From: Panorpa germanica
Taxonomy: Eukaryota > Arthropoda > Insecta > Mecoptera > Panorpidae
Reading direction: 5' to 3'
NCBI GenBank assembly: GCA_963678705.1
Contig: OY783209.1
Span: forward strand, 4,960,001 to 5,024,000
DNA: 64,000 nucleotides
Part shown: positions 36,824 to 50,600 of the stretch, piece after piece
Numbering within the stretch: the stretch's first letter is position 1
Layout: each line of letters begins with the position of its first letter
Notes under the pieces: model-generated
What the model was told of the DNA's origin: nothing
Database searches by the model: none
Seen by the model: the letters and a program-made list of their open reading frames with translations, nothing else
Program-made: the position numbers and the translations under genes

Positions 36824-38652
36824 ATTATATGTATGTACATACTTGCATATATTCTATACATGGCCGTCCGCAGAAAATTTGACAGGGAAGGGCAAAATTT
36901 TAGATTACATTATATTATATATAATAGCTGGTGATCGTGAAATTAAAGGTTATGCGTGACCATTTTGTCCTTAAATTAAATAAAAACATGCTTTATAGGT
37001 GTATAGTTGTCTAAAGTGGAAAGGAATGTGAAAATGATTGCTATGTGTTTCATTACTAACCTCAGAGTTTGTACTTTGGATTAAAATAAAAATATCACCA
37101 CTTTTCAAAAATATATTGCGTTATTCTATTGATTTAAAATGGCATGTCGTATTGAAACATCCTTTATATTAATTAGGGAGTTATTTAATCAATTTTTTGA
37201 AGATGTCAAAAGTAACATTTGTTAATGAAACATCGAAGAAATAAATTGCGTCTTTAGCAATTCGTTTAAAATAAGACAAAACAAATTTATTTGGACTTCC
37301 ATGATAACTTGGAATATTGAATATTGTCATTAAATATTTAAACTAGTAAACGAACTTTGTAGACACACTGTAACTGTATCTATACTGTGACGCAATTGTT
37401 AAAGAACCTAAATGTATATGATTCTGATGATGCTTATGAAAAACATATGGCAGAGTACAGATAAATTTACAAAAAAATAATTCTTGTTTAAATAAATAAG
37501 ATGCAGAAGTGAGGAACCTTGATTTCAATAAAATTAAATGAATTTTATAAAGACTAGGTAAGATTAGCAAACTGTGTTAGAAGCACAGTTTAACAAATAG
37601 TTTTAGGAAAAAAGAATTCATTATTCTTACGCCCGTATTCGAAGATCGTGATCGAACAGATCTGATTTATATGCGTGAAATGAAAGCCACTTTAATGAAT
37701 CTATTCAACAAACATATCTAACATTATTTGTTGTTTTATTCTGAATTTTGTGATAATATTTTAGTCTGTTATATATCATACGTCATTTTTACTATTATTA
37801 CATCATCTATTTATATCCAGGAAGGTTTCGTAGCTCTGTTTCCAAGCCATTCATTTCACAGAAATATACAAACACACATATCTATAGTAAATGCTAACAA
37901 AGCAAAGTAATCAGTCAGTCTGTTTCGAGCGCGAGTCATCACCACTCACACGACGTATAGAGGTTCCCATATGGCATAAGGAACAAAGCAACAACGTGGT
38001 GTGTGGTTCGAATCATACAAAAACATTTAAATAAAATACGAACAAAAACAAAACGTACTATTTAATAGAAAACAATTATCCTTTGTGTCAAAAAACGTGT
38101 CAAAACATATCGGGTAAATACAAGTGTTTTAATATAATTTAATTTTATAATTTAGAGTTTTGTGAATAACTATATAAGTTTAAATGTTTAAAAATATACC
38201 TGCAAAAACTATGAACTGTCAAAAACATTATCAATTAGTTATTCATAAAGAGTTTTATATAGAAAGAAATAAAAGTTGATGGGGTGTTAAGTTATTAATA
38301 ATATTAATTATAAATTAATGTTGTTGAATGTGCGTGTGTCAATTATTATTAATAATAAATAAATGAATATTTTTTTAAATGAAATTATGAATTGTTTTTA
38401 TTAAGAGTTTGAATGGGAAGTTGCTGTTTCTATTTTTCAAAAAAGTCTTTCTTTAAAAACAGTAAGTATTTCTTTTCACAAGTTTTTTTTTTATTGTATT
38501 AATAAAAAAATAATAATGTATTTGTTGGAATACACTTATAATGAATGCAAATGTGTGTTATTATCTGTTAGCGTCTGTAAGGCTGTTCCATGATGCATGT
38601 TTGTGTTGTGGGCGTTAAAGTGATTCAACGACAGCTGCATATGCATATCTAT

Positions 38653-38890
38653 CCCGCTAAACGTAAACTCATGTTATATTTAACGTAATATGTTTTACCT
38701 AACGCTACGTTTTGTTACTTACCGAAGTTTAATATAATTCTGTTACATAATCATTAAATAAATGCAAAAGACATTAAATATCTTTTAGTTATTATTAGTT
38801 AATATCGTAAGATAACTTTTGTAATATTAATCTGAACAATTTTATATAACAGGTAGACTTCTTTATGTTAAACTCGGACTCAATACGGGG
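38653..38890. repeat. CCCGCTAAAC MITE, partial copy
   Basis: Begins CCCGCTAAACGTAAACTCATG after AT and shares the TTACGTTAAAT/ATAAACATAAG-type interior of the family. The right end is not clear. Confidence 0.4.
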
Positions 38891-38961
38891 TAGTGTGTTC
38901 ACACGTTTATTCCTCACGAGTATAATCCGTCATTTCAGTAGAATTATCATTAGTATGTTAA

Positions 38962-39648
38962 GGGGGGGTGGTTAAGAGCAAAACGATAAAAAGAGGCATA
39001 TTTTCGATAATGTTTTTTGACGACACAGTTATTTCTATGATTAATACATGATAAAATGACTTTTGAAGAATACTTTGTGAAATTTTCATAAATAAATATC
39101 AAGAAATAAGGCATTGACAGCGAATCTTCGCTAACGTCACAAAAAAGAGTAACATTTCGGTGCCACTCATAACTCATCACTGGATTTTATGAAATCGAAA
39201 AACCAAATTGATTTCATTAGTTGATAAATTTCTGCAGGTAACGCTGTCGAGTTTTTCTTTTTCTATTGATTTTTAAATTTTTTACAGCACTTAAAAGTCA
39301 AAATACCTATTTGTTTTTGTTATTTTAAAATACGTTAAAATTAAAAAATTTCAAAAAAATCGACAACGTTACCTCGGCATTTATGTAAAGAAAGAGTGTG
39401 CAAAATTTCAAAAGAATCGGTCCAGTAGATTTTGAGCTAGAGAGTGCTCCGACTCTGAAAAAGCATGTGTGAGAAACCGCGTTTAAAAGTTTCAAAGTAA
39501 CACGAAAGCAGACCAGAGAGGACAAGACTTAAAACTTTATATCTCCGACAGTTTTACTCCAATCGACTTCAAATTTTTACACAATAAACTTTATATGTTT
39601 TACAATAACATAAATAAATAAAAAAAAGTTGAAACCTTACCCCCCCCC
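38962..39648. mobile_element. TTAA-flanked MITE (piggyBac-like), copy 2, complete
   Basis: 687 bp between TTAA (38958-38961) and TTAA (39649-39652). The ends are GGGGGGGTGGTTAAGAGC and CCTTACCCCCCCCC. TTAA duplication is the hallmark of piggyBac and some related superfamilies. It matches 10662-11372. Confidence 0.7.
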
Positions 39649-40917
39649 TTAATAAATCACTTAATTATTATTGAATATATCACAGTTGGTTTGCGTTTTG
39701 AATGAAATTAATTATTTTTATCCATCTATGTACTGTTACAACAAAAAGTCAAGTTCTTTCGGTATAATAGGTAAATATCGATTCGAATATTCGATATAAT
39801 AAGGTAAGTTGAATATCTGTTAATACCCGTAACACGGAAGTAAAATTTACATAACAGATACGTTTAAATGTATAGAATATGTGCTACTAGACTTCAGTCT
39901 AGTGCAGGGTTTTTCAAACTTTTAAAAGAGGTAGTAATTCAGTCCAATAACATTTACCTTCATTATATCCAGTATTAATGTAATTCTTCTCGTATGTATC
40001 ATACGAGGACTTCTAATTTACGCTTTAAGATTTTATCATGCATTTTTAACAAATGTATTTTGGGGGAATACCCAAAAAGTTACCCGAACGCATGCTAATG
40101 AATCTATATTTTATTTTTAAATTAAATTGCATTAGATGTATAATTAAATTTTTGTTTGTTATCAACACACAGTGATAAGCTTTATACCATACAAAAACAA
40201 ATTACTTCACCTAATTATTTTTAATTAAGAAAACAAATTGAAAAACGTGTCAATTCTTAATTAACTCTGTTTTTAATTTGTTTGTTGACAACAGGTATTT
40301 CTCACCTAATTGAATGACTCAAGCCTGGCAGACAAAATTTGAAACTGAATAAAAACAGAAAGTGTATGTAACAGACAAAAGTATTATTGTTATTTTGTGA
40401 AATTATTTAAATAAAAATATAAATTTGTTTACGAGAGAAAATATCAGATTACGTGAGAACCAGACTGGAATACATATAATATTACATCTTCTTCCATTAA
40501 TGGAAAGTTTTCCAGTCTAGTCGTGTCTGTATGTCCGTTCTAGAGTACAAAACCTAGCACACTATAGTAAAAACATATGCGATGAATTGGCAATGGAAAG
40601 ATTTTACGGCCACACATACATTTGAGTTCATTGGACAATGAAATTTGTTTATTTTTTTTTTCATAGAATGTTTGAGTCATCAAAATGTTAAATGATGTTT
40701 GTGGATATAAAAACTAGAGTTCTTGTCTCAAAATCTCGGCTATACGCATATAATGTATGGTACATACTGGTGCGACATTCAACATTTATATATTTACATT
40801 CATAAGTTTACATTATTTAGACATGAGTGTTGTAAATGTGTATTTTTAACGTACAGACTAGTGTGACATAAACATGCGATCTAGGTAGTATTTTTATGAA
40901 ACAAAAATGTTTCAATC

Positions 40918-41028
40918 CTAAGTTGGAACTTCTAAAGGAATTACCGTTTTGAATGTGATCTCAAACAAAAGGGTTTTTTTTAGTTTTTCATACTCTTCTT
41001 CAAGGTTTACATCGACGTACCTAACCAT
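40918..41028 (-). other. Possible small ORF (36 codons)
   Basis: MVRYVDVNLEEEYEKLKK...VIPLEVPT with a Kozak-like ACTATGG start and a TAG stop. Amino-acid use looks protein-like (an amphipathic Glu/Lys helix). It lies 670 bp upstream of the second MCT start on the opposite strand, and its start overlaps a small inverted repeat (41028-41046 against 41103-41123). It could be a terminal exon, a relic or chance. Confidence 0.2.
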
Positions 41029-41696
41029 AGTGGCGTATCATCAATGGTCCCCGTAAGTAAGTAACAGTTTTTTTCTTAGAAAATTGTTGCAGAAAGAAAG
41101 CCACCTTGATGATACACTACTGTCCCATCACATATATTTCTGTTATGTTAAATATTATCAAAAGTTTTATTTGTTACAGGAAAATTCCAAAAACGTTTAA
41201 AATCTAATAATAAAATTTGAATTAATACAAGTATCTTCATCAGACCTGCATGAAATTTAATTTTAAATATTTTATTAAAACACACCTTTCAAATGAACCA
41301 TTTAGAATTCTCTGAACATTGGTTTACAATAACAAAACAAATTTAACAATAAAGACAAATTTAAACACAGAACCTATTGTAAAATATAAAAGCATTGTAT
41401 TTTGAGAACTCTGGTTATTTTCCAGACACACATATATTGAAATCAAATATTATTTTATACATTGCTTCTTTTCAAAATACAACTATATGTCAGTTCCTGC
41501 CGATAGCTGAATCAGTGTATATCTAAAAATAATTCAATAACTCTAATTATCTAATGAAAAACAATTCACTTATCGAAATTAAAAAAATATATACAAACAG
41601 CTGGAGTAAACAAACACAAGATAATTTTAAATTAATTATGGTATAATAAAAGTTTGATTAATTCAATTTAAATAACAAAAATATAATAAAGTTAAA

Positions 41697-44600
41697 ATGG
41701 CTGATCATAAAACGACGAATGGGACTGCAACCCTAGGAGGTGATCAAGGTTATCAACCTGTAGCGCAATCAGAGACTGCGGAAAACGACAAAGAACTGAT
41801 CAAGAGCAAGAGCAGCAAATCAGGTAGGGTTATTTAAGTTATTATTATGGTGAACCTGTTTAAAGTTATTTATTTTTGTTATGTTTGTAATAAACAAGTA
41901 ACGGGTGTATTTCAAAATACGTATTCGCTCGCAAGCAGAGTGTTGTTTTGATTTTAACCCGTCTGTTCTTATGACATAACCTCAAAATATAATAAATCAC
42001 TATTTGTATAAAGATGGCTATAAAAAGAAGGTCGAAATATTATAGATGCTAATAAATGTTAATAACAATTGGTACGAGATATAAATAAATCGGTTACTGC
42101 AGTTTTAAAAGCCCGCAGATGCAATTTATTGTCAAGACAACAGATCATTTAATTGCTTCATAAAATAAACGATTTAATTTATGTATTGACGTCGACTGAT
42201 TTTGAATACGCATACATATGGCATTAATAATTAATAATTATGGACATAAATGAATTTAAACTGCTTTGTTTGTGCTTCTAGATATGACTGTAATATAATT
42301 TTAATTGATCAGATGGTCGGCGATTGAATTTAAAAGAACAATAAGTTTGTTTTCGACTTGAAAGCAGCTGACTTAATAATATTTAATTGTATCAAATTTA
42401 TATTATTGGATAGTTTAATAACAAGCAGGGTCGAGTGCATAACTAGAGGGTTTTTTTTTAAATTTATTTATTTGCCTTGACTTTTATACGTCATAGCCAC
42501 CATCTAACATTTTTTATACATATTTAACATTTTATAATTCTATTTTACAAATTTCTAAATAATTCATTAATTCATTTTCATCACTTAACAAAAATTTAGT
42601 ATTAACAGGAAAAGTTTTAATCACAATTAATATTTCACTATTGAATTTTGATCTTTCTAAACTATAATTTATGCATTCAAATATAATATGATCCAAAGTT
42701 CCTTCTTCACCACATTGACATCTATCGTCAGTTTAATATTTTATTTAATATTAAGTACAGGTGAGCTGGAGTTTTACAATGATTACTTTTGATTCTGATT
42801 ATAGTTGATATAATTTTGCGGGACTCATTTCTAAACCATGTTTTCTTAATTAAATTTGGATGAAACATAGAATAATCTCTTCCTTTTAACTAACTTTTGT
42901 TAATGAAATCTGCATTTCTCAAATTGAAGTTTAATTTTTTGATTATATTAAAAAATTAATATTATATATAAAAATTATATAAAAAATACTATAGGGGTAA
43001 TATAACTGTAATTTTATTATAGTTACGTGGCGTTTAAAGGGACAACAATATTGAATCTTCAAACTAAAAAAGATGAACTTTTTGAGCATTTTTTTAGTGG
43101 AACAAATGAACGGTTTTAACCGGTTTGCTGATATGGTACCCGAAAAGAGATAGTTTTTCTTTTTATGAAGAATAAAAAAAGAAAATCGGTTTTTTAACAG
43201 AATATTTTCAGTTTTGAGTCCGCGGTATTGGAATGAGAAAATCATACCCATCTTTAATATGTTTACTGGAACACATCGTTTAATATTTAAAATTCAATAC
43301 AATATAAATTTCTTACATACTTATCTAGTTAAAACATATTTATGTTCACATTAAATAAGGGATATCTTATAAACCAATCGATCATACATCTTTTCCAAGA
43401 CGTCTCACAAAAGACCTTATATATAACAGTTTCTTGACCTCAACGATTGAAGGTTGGTTATAAACGGGACTATATTTCTTTTTACTTTTTATATTTCTTG
43501 CTATTTATATATTAGTTATTAAACATCAGACCAGATGTCGGACAGATAATGGAAAAATACAATTGGCGAGCAATAAGCAGTTATTAAAACGAGGCTACTA
43601 AATTCTGAGAAATATTTACTAAGCATTTTAATGACTGATGGAGACAAAGGATCACTCTCGCAGTTAAAATTCAACAGTTCAAGCGGAACATAATTTACGT
43701 ATAGCTAACATTTAATTTGAATAACAGCTGCGAGTCTAAACATTTTTATAAATAAATTACTTATTGAAAACATTAGCAACTCGGTTTCTTAGTAATGTGT
43801 GATTTTCCAAAGGCATATAATCGTATAGATGAATCACAAATCTTAGAAATGTGTCTCTAAGTCATTTAATGCGGTTATTTGACGGGAAAGTTGGTAAAAA
43901 GTCTAATTTGGTTCCTTCAACGGCTACGAACGGTTTTTAAAAAAACCGTTATTATCAATCTGATAGAACACTCAATTTCCTACAATTTGTATCTACAACA
44001 TCTTTGTGTGTATCTGATACATATTGAGCCGCTGTAAAATAGAGCACTTTAATGAAAATTAGTAAAGATTCAAAACAGAGGATGATATTCTGCAGCGAAT
44101 GCATACGCTTACAATTTTGCCCATATTTTTTAAGACAAATTATAAGTATATCATTTAAAAGAATTCTACAACTTTATTTATTTTAAAGGATTTTTAACGT
44201 TCCTTTATTATTTTATTATATTATATTATACCACATTACTTAAGAGAAAAAGACACAAAAAACATGAGAAGGATTGCCAGATTTAGATTAGGAAACGAGG
44301 AGAAAGGAAACAGATACTGGGCAAATAGCAAGAAAAGGATGTGTAGAGTGTGCGGAACGAAGTTTGAAACACTGGAGCACATTAAGTTTTCTTGTCAGAA
44401 AAAAGTAATGAGCGAGAAGAATATTGTGCAGTTATTAAAGGAAGAAGAGGTGGATGGCGGAAATAGAGAAAAGGAACGATGAAAAAAAAGTAACGCCAGA
44501 GCAGAAGTGATTTTAATCTGAAGTGACAAAGAGACAAAGAAGACAAGAGGTGTAGGTTTTGTTTTCTTTTGGAATTGGAATGTAATTAAATCTTTTGGAA

Positions 44601-47600
44601 CGTAATTAAGCACAATGATATGTAATTTATGGATTTAAGGCGGAAGAATGTAGTGCCTAATGGCAAAAACATTACAATAAATAATAATTAAAAAATATTA
44701 TATTATATTATCTAATGGTCGGAATATTATGAAATTTTGACACATATCGTTTGAATGTTGGTACTATCTAAAATAAATATGGATTTGTTAATAGTAGCGC
44801 CATTTATATGTTATCCTGCGAATATTATACCAATTATATAACGGGTTTATAAATTTATAACTAAATAAAACTAGTTCCTGACAGTCGTAATAAGAAAAAT
44901 GTATTACGGGTAGAATTATATCAGAAAGCAAAAGTAGCTTCAAAAGATTGAGAACTTCTGCACCAGCCAGACAAAGATTGTTTGTTTGTTACATATTTGA
45001 ACTTATTTAGCAATTCGGTGTTTACAGTTTAAAAACTCAATAATTTAAACAAATTGAACATAATAAATAATAACAAAAACATATTCATCTATTTAAAGGT
45101 CAAATCATAAATAAGAATGTTGAAGTCTCTTCATTTCCTTATTTGTTTACCAAACAGGAAATAACAAAATGATTGATAAACAAAAAACACGAATTCATGA
45201 AGGACTTCGTTATACAAATCAATTCAAACAATTATATTTTCACAAGTATAGGGTTCTCTCAATTAAAATAATCAATAATTATATAACATTATAGTCAATT
45301 CCAATCAAATATTTATATTGTCAAGTCTCTTAATCGATCTGTATGTGTCGAAGTCCCAATGATGAATTTGTAAGTGTTCTGCGCCCTAACCTTACAAACA
45401 ATTTTGACAAGAATCGTATTAGAATCTAATAAGAATCGTAGTAGATTCGTATAAGAATCGTATTAGAGTCGTATAATTCTTACACAAATCGTTTGTAGTG
45501 AAGACACGTACAAGTTCGTATCAGTTGGTTCATAAATCCTTGCGTTAGCATTTCTGATGTATCCCTACAAACAATTTTGATCGGAATTCAATTAGATGCG
45601 AATCGTATCACTCTGAATGGTGATTGGAATCCTATTAGACATTAATGTGACATTACATGAAGCTTGGGACAGCATGTCTGCACTGGCCGGAACGCTCCGT
45701 ACCCCCTCTGACGGCCTTCCTAATACTATTCAAACGACGTTTGCCGAGGTGCATCCAGTACTACCACAGTACTAACATATGTTCTCCCGAACGCTGTTGG
45801 CTACTGTCTAACCGCTCTCTGATACGAGATTGCTAAGATACGACAAATTGTTTGTAGAGTAGCACCTTTGTCATAGCTGTCACACTTGTAGTTTTCATAG
45901 AGCCCAAAAACTCTAACACGAGAGATATTTGTCACTGAGAACGGCTTCAATGCAGCACTGTCTCTGTCCACCCTACAAACAATTCTGACTAAAATCGTGC
46001 GGATGGAAGCGAATCGTATCAGAATCTAATGAGAATCGTATAAGATTCGTATGATTTTTAGACAAATTGTTTTTAGGGCAGCTGTAGGGAACTCAGTCTT
46101 AACAAAAACAAAATCCTAATGTCTGACAATGTGTTGTTTTATATTTCTGAGAACTAAACTAGGTAATGGTTACTAGGTGCCAGTTACAGCCTCAAACATC
46201 CTTTCTTGCATTGTATCATCTTTTATATGTATTTGTTTATAGAACTTTTGTACAAACAGTTTATAATTAGGAACTCCTAATTATTCCTGACACGTAAATA
46301 AATATAACCTTACTTTTTGATTTTGAATCTATTTTCGCAGTTTCTGTTCAAAACAGATGTCACTTGTTTCATTGACTCTAAAATTCTTTATGTTGTCAGT
46401 TGTCAGCTGCGAAAGATCATTGAGAGGTCACACAAATAACTGTGACTTCATATTCCATGTCGTCGGTAAACGTCGAAAACGCGAATCCCTGCAGGCCGAT
46501 GACTCACAAGCTGGCTTTAAAAACCACGAAACGGCGCTGCGCGGTAAGGCATGTTGAGATACTCTATGCCTATCTGCACAGAAGAGACAAAGCGCACTTG
46601 ACATATATACATATATATCTATATATCTACCAATACCAATAGCTTTGCTTTACGAACAAATCCTACGTTAGTAACAGCGAACCAAAACTGCGTGACTCAT
46701 GGATCGAATCAGCTGTTTTCTTTCACACGAATACATATAGAAAATAAACAAATAATGGAGAAATAATGCATTTTTTGTTGCACAATATTTTATAAGCGTA
46801 AAAAAGTTACATAGTGTTTTGAAATAATTTATTAACATGTTATCTATAAAGATAAGTCTACGGTAAATAAAAGCCAACATTTAGGACAGGGTTGCCAACT
46901 TATATGTCCATGTGAAACTTGAAAAGAGCTCAAAAAGGAATTTAATCAAAAAATGTATAGCTCATCGTGTTTAACATATGACGTCAGAATAATGGCGGCC
47001 TTAAATTAATCTAAAAACTAAAAAGCAAATTTTAAATAGTTCTATACCTATTGCGATAAGGCTCTTAGGCCCTCCGCATACGAGGCGACTAATTGCAAAC
47101 CTTAGCCCCGAATCTACCCGAAGCGAATGTGATTACAACTGTTGTTAGTGAGAGATCGAGATATGAAATATGAGATAAAACACGAGAAAGGCACACGAGT
47201 CGGCTGATTGCAAACTAAACGCGAAACGAAGTTTTCAACGAAAACGAGCACGAGCCGTGTATGTGAATTTTTAACAATAGCAAAACAGGGGATTCTATTG
47301 GATTGTATGTATGTTTTTAAATACTTTTCGTAAACATATCTGTTGGTGATATCATCATGAAACCAACAGTGCCCTGCGACCGAGAAATCTAGTCGCTGAA
47401 TATATGCTCAAAACCAGTTTAAAATCAGTTTAATTACGTTCGTGCCGTATGTTTTATCTCACTCGTAAACACGTTCATTCTTTTACTAACAACACAGTTG
47501 TAATGACATTCGGTTCGGGCAGATTCGGGGCTAAGGTTTGCAACCAGTCGCCTCGTGTGCGGAGGGCCTTAGTCCAAGTCTGGACCTGTCTAGACCTTAT

Positions 47601-50600
47601 ATTGGCTGGCCATGTTTTTTTCAAACCTAGGTAATTTCACTTCGACACTTCAAAGTGTTGGTCCTGGCATGAGCCTGGGCCTGAGACATTCATAACATAA
47701 CAGTCAAATGAGTTACATCTAGTCTTGAACCCCTATCACGAAAATTAAAATTTTAATTCATTAAATTTAATTCATCTCTTTTTGAAAAAGAAAGAAATGC
47801 TTCCTACCGAAAATGCACTATCGATCTCATTAATTTTTTTTTTATTTAATTTATTTAACGTTATACTTTTTCCGATGCTAACTCCTATCACCGACGGCGT
47901 CCTACTATGTTGGTAGTATTTATGGTTTCAATTTAATTTGATAACAGCCAAACCCAGAAATTATAATTCTGGTATTATATATATTGAATTTGAATAACTC
48001 TTAAAACTTAAAAAGAATTTTTTGAACGTAAGCTTTTCTAAGTAACCTTGCAGTGTACAGTATCCATTGTTGTCCAATTTCCCTGTATTTTTCCATAACC
48101 TTGAATCATATACCGATATATGCATCTCTTTCCCTCATTTTCAAAGAACAACACTTCAAGAGAACTCAGTATTCTCGGAAACGAGATAAAAATCGAATTT
48201 ACCTTGGATTTTAATTGCAGATAGACCCGATTCTCTAAATTGTTGTCAATATGAATCACATATTGTTTATTTACAGAATAAATCAAGTCAAGGAGTTCAA
48301 TACATAAGTGAATATTATTATATAGGCGCTTCTTGCATCATGGCCATATGTTTCATATGTATTGTATGCATATCATCCATTTATTCGACGCTGATTCGAG
48401 CCCTAACATATCGACCTGCGCGATGTGCGGCGTCTCTATATCCATACACTTCACTAGAGTAACTAAAAGTCCATTTTAATTTGAAGAAAACGTGACACAA
48501 ACGAAAATTTATATTTTCTTTTTATTTAATGTCGATTTATTAGCCTGCTGACCCTATCACTGACGACCTTCTATAAATGGTAGAAGTTTAACAGTGTCAT
48601 GTAATTGTAAAAAAAGAAAATTAAATTTATAATTTAATAACTTACGAAACTTATTTATACAGCTTTTACATTTAAACGTATGTGTTACATAAATGTTATA
48701 TCATGCGATATGTGTAATGTGTATCTCCGTAGGTTTGATCCCTAAAAGCTAATAAAATCGAATTGAATGGGCTTGTGTCCTATGTCTTAATTTCTATAAA
48801 AGTGTACTATATATTGATAAAGTAGGTTACTAGAACCTCAAATGTTCAATTATTTTTTAATAACTCCTTATATGTTAAGAGATATTTACAATTAAAACAG
48901 TCATTTTGTCTCTTTAATTATTAAAGGGATTCAACGTTGTACACATTCCAAATGCATGTGACATCACAATCGCTGCCAACCTTACAGCTCATAAATCTCT
49001 GCTATATGTATTTATATATCAAAATATCAAATATTATTAACAACTATTTCAAGGAACAATAAAATTTCAATATTATGTCTGCCTTAGCAGGGTTAAATAA
49101 AATAAAAACATATTATTCTTTGACTTGACTTGATTATTTGACTACCAACAGCTACAGAACATAACCACAGCACTGACCTACTCAACAAATAACTGACGTT
49201 AAAATGCATTTCACGTCATAAAAATATGGCCAACCATTTCTAGCGCTAAAACTACAATTCAAACTTTTAATTGCTATATCTTCGTCAATATTTAGAAGCC
49301 CATTCAATTCAATTCAATCCCAAATTTTCTATTAATTTTCCTTAGTAAAACTTCATTTCTAAAAGTATAACATGTATAAATAGAAATAAGTTCTGTCTAT
49401 ATTTTCTCTTTCGCACAATTGATAAATTCTATATATTTATGTTAAACAAAACTATATTCTACAGCTTCAAATACATAGAGAAAATTTATACATACTCATA
49501 TACGGGAAAAATAAAAATAAAATAAGTAAATTCAGAGCTGCCGCTACTGAAACAACTACCTTTATAAATTAAACCGGCCATTGTTACTTTTAATAAAAGT
49601 AACAAATAAAAAACATTAATTTTTTTTAAAATCTATTAAATCAGTAAGAAAATTTTCAAAAAATCAGTTAATAAATTGTAATGAAACTTTACAAAGGTGA
49701 ACTCTTTTGCAAAACGACGGGAATTAGCGATAAAATTTATTATTTTATTAAAACGATTTTAAATTTATATGATTTATATCAAAAGAATGTAATTTTCGAA
49801 TGGTGTCAGGCGTATAAGTGTTTATTTTTATACAAAACTCAAACAATTCGTGCTACTTCTTGGATACTCTGGACTTAAAAAGGTAACTACTTTAACAAAA
49901 TAATAATATTATTGTTTTTGTTCCTATAACTACCGTTACTTGCTGCTCTGGTGTATTTCCACTGTCAGACTGTCACCAATGTCAAGTTCTTCACGTATTG
50001 CAAATTTATTTATTTCATACAATTCGAAAAATATACTTTTTTTGTTGTTGTTTAGAAATGTATTTTATTAATAAAAATCCTTATATAGTTTTGAATCAAT
50101 TTTCATGGAATATTTATATAAACATATTAAATTTTCTTTTAAATTGAGTCTTCAAAACAGATCATTAAACCAGACGCGTGTCAGCTGTTGTTTTTCTTTG
50201 TTTGACACTTGGAAAATCAATAATTTTCATTCAAAATAATTCTATGTCTATTTTCTTTACATATATTATAGATATTAGTTGTAATTTTAATTCTAAATGA
50301 TAGTTATAGTGACTATAATATTTATATTTAAATATAGTTGCATATGTAAAGTTAAAGAATGAATAAATTACAAATTAAAAAATTCAAGGACGCCTGCAGG
50401 AAATTTGACAGACTTGAACAAAACAACTCAGTGTAAATTTTTCACAGGTTCCTTTTTATCCCATTCTATGTAGCGTAAATTTGTCGTAAACTCCATTGTA
50501 TCTAGTCTGAAATATCTTTGTTGGGAAGGGAAGGGGAAGGGGGGTTCTAGCATCTTGTTTGCCTTTGCTTGTGGACGACCATGCGTACAACTAAATATAT

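Larger units (their letters stand above)
21190..41690. other. 20-kb intergenic region between the two MCT genes
   Basis: No multi-exon host gene was found. It holds TA-flanked MITEs, two hAT-like MITEs, a PIF-like half element, a mariner remnant, a TTAA-flanked MITE, two copies of a dispersed repeat in opposite orientation and long AT-rich stretches. Orphan coding-like pieces are at 28174-28347 (plus) and 41028-40918 (minus). Open frames near 28.6-28.9, 29.7 and 35.7 kb look like chance or repeat-derived. Confidence 0.6.
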
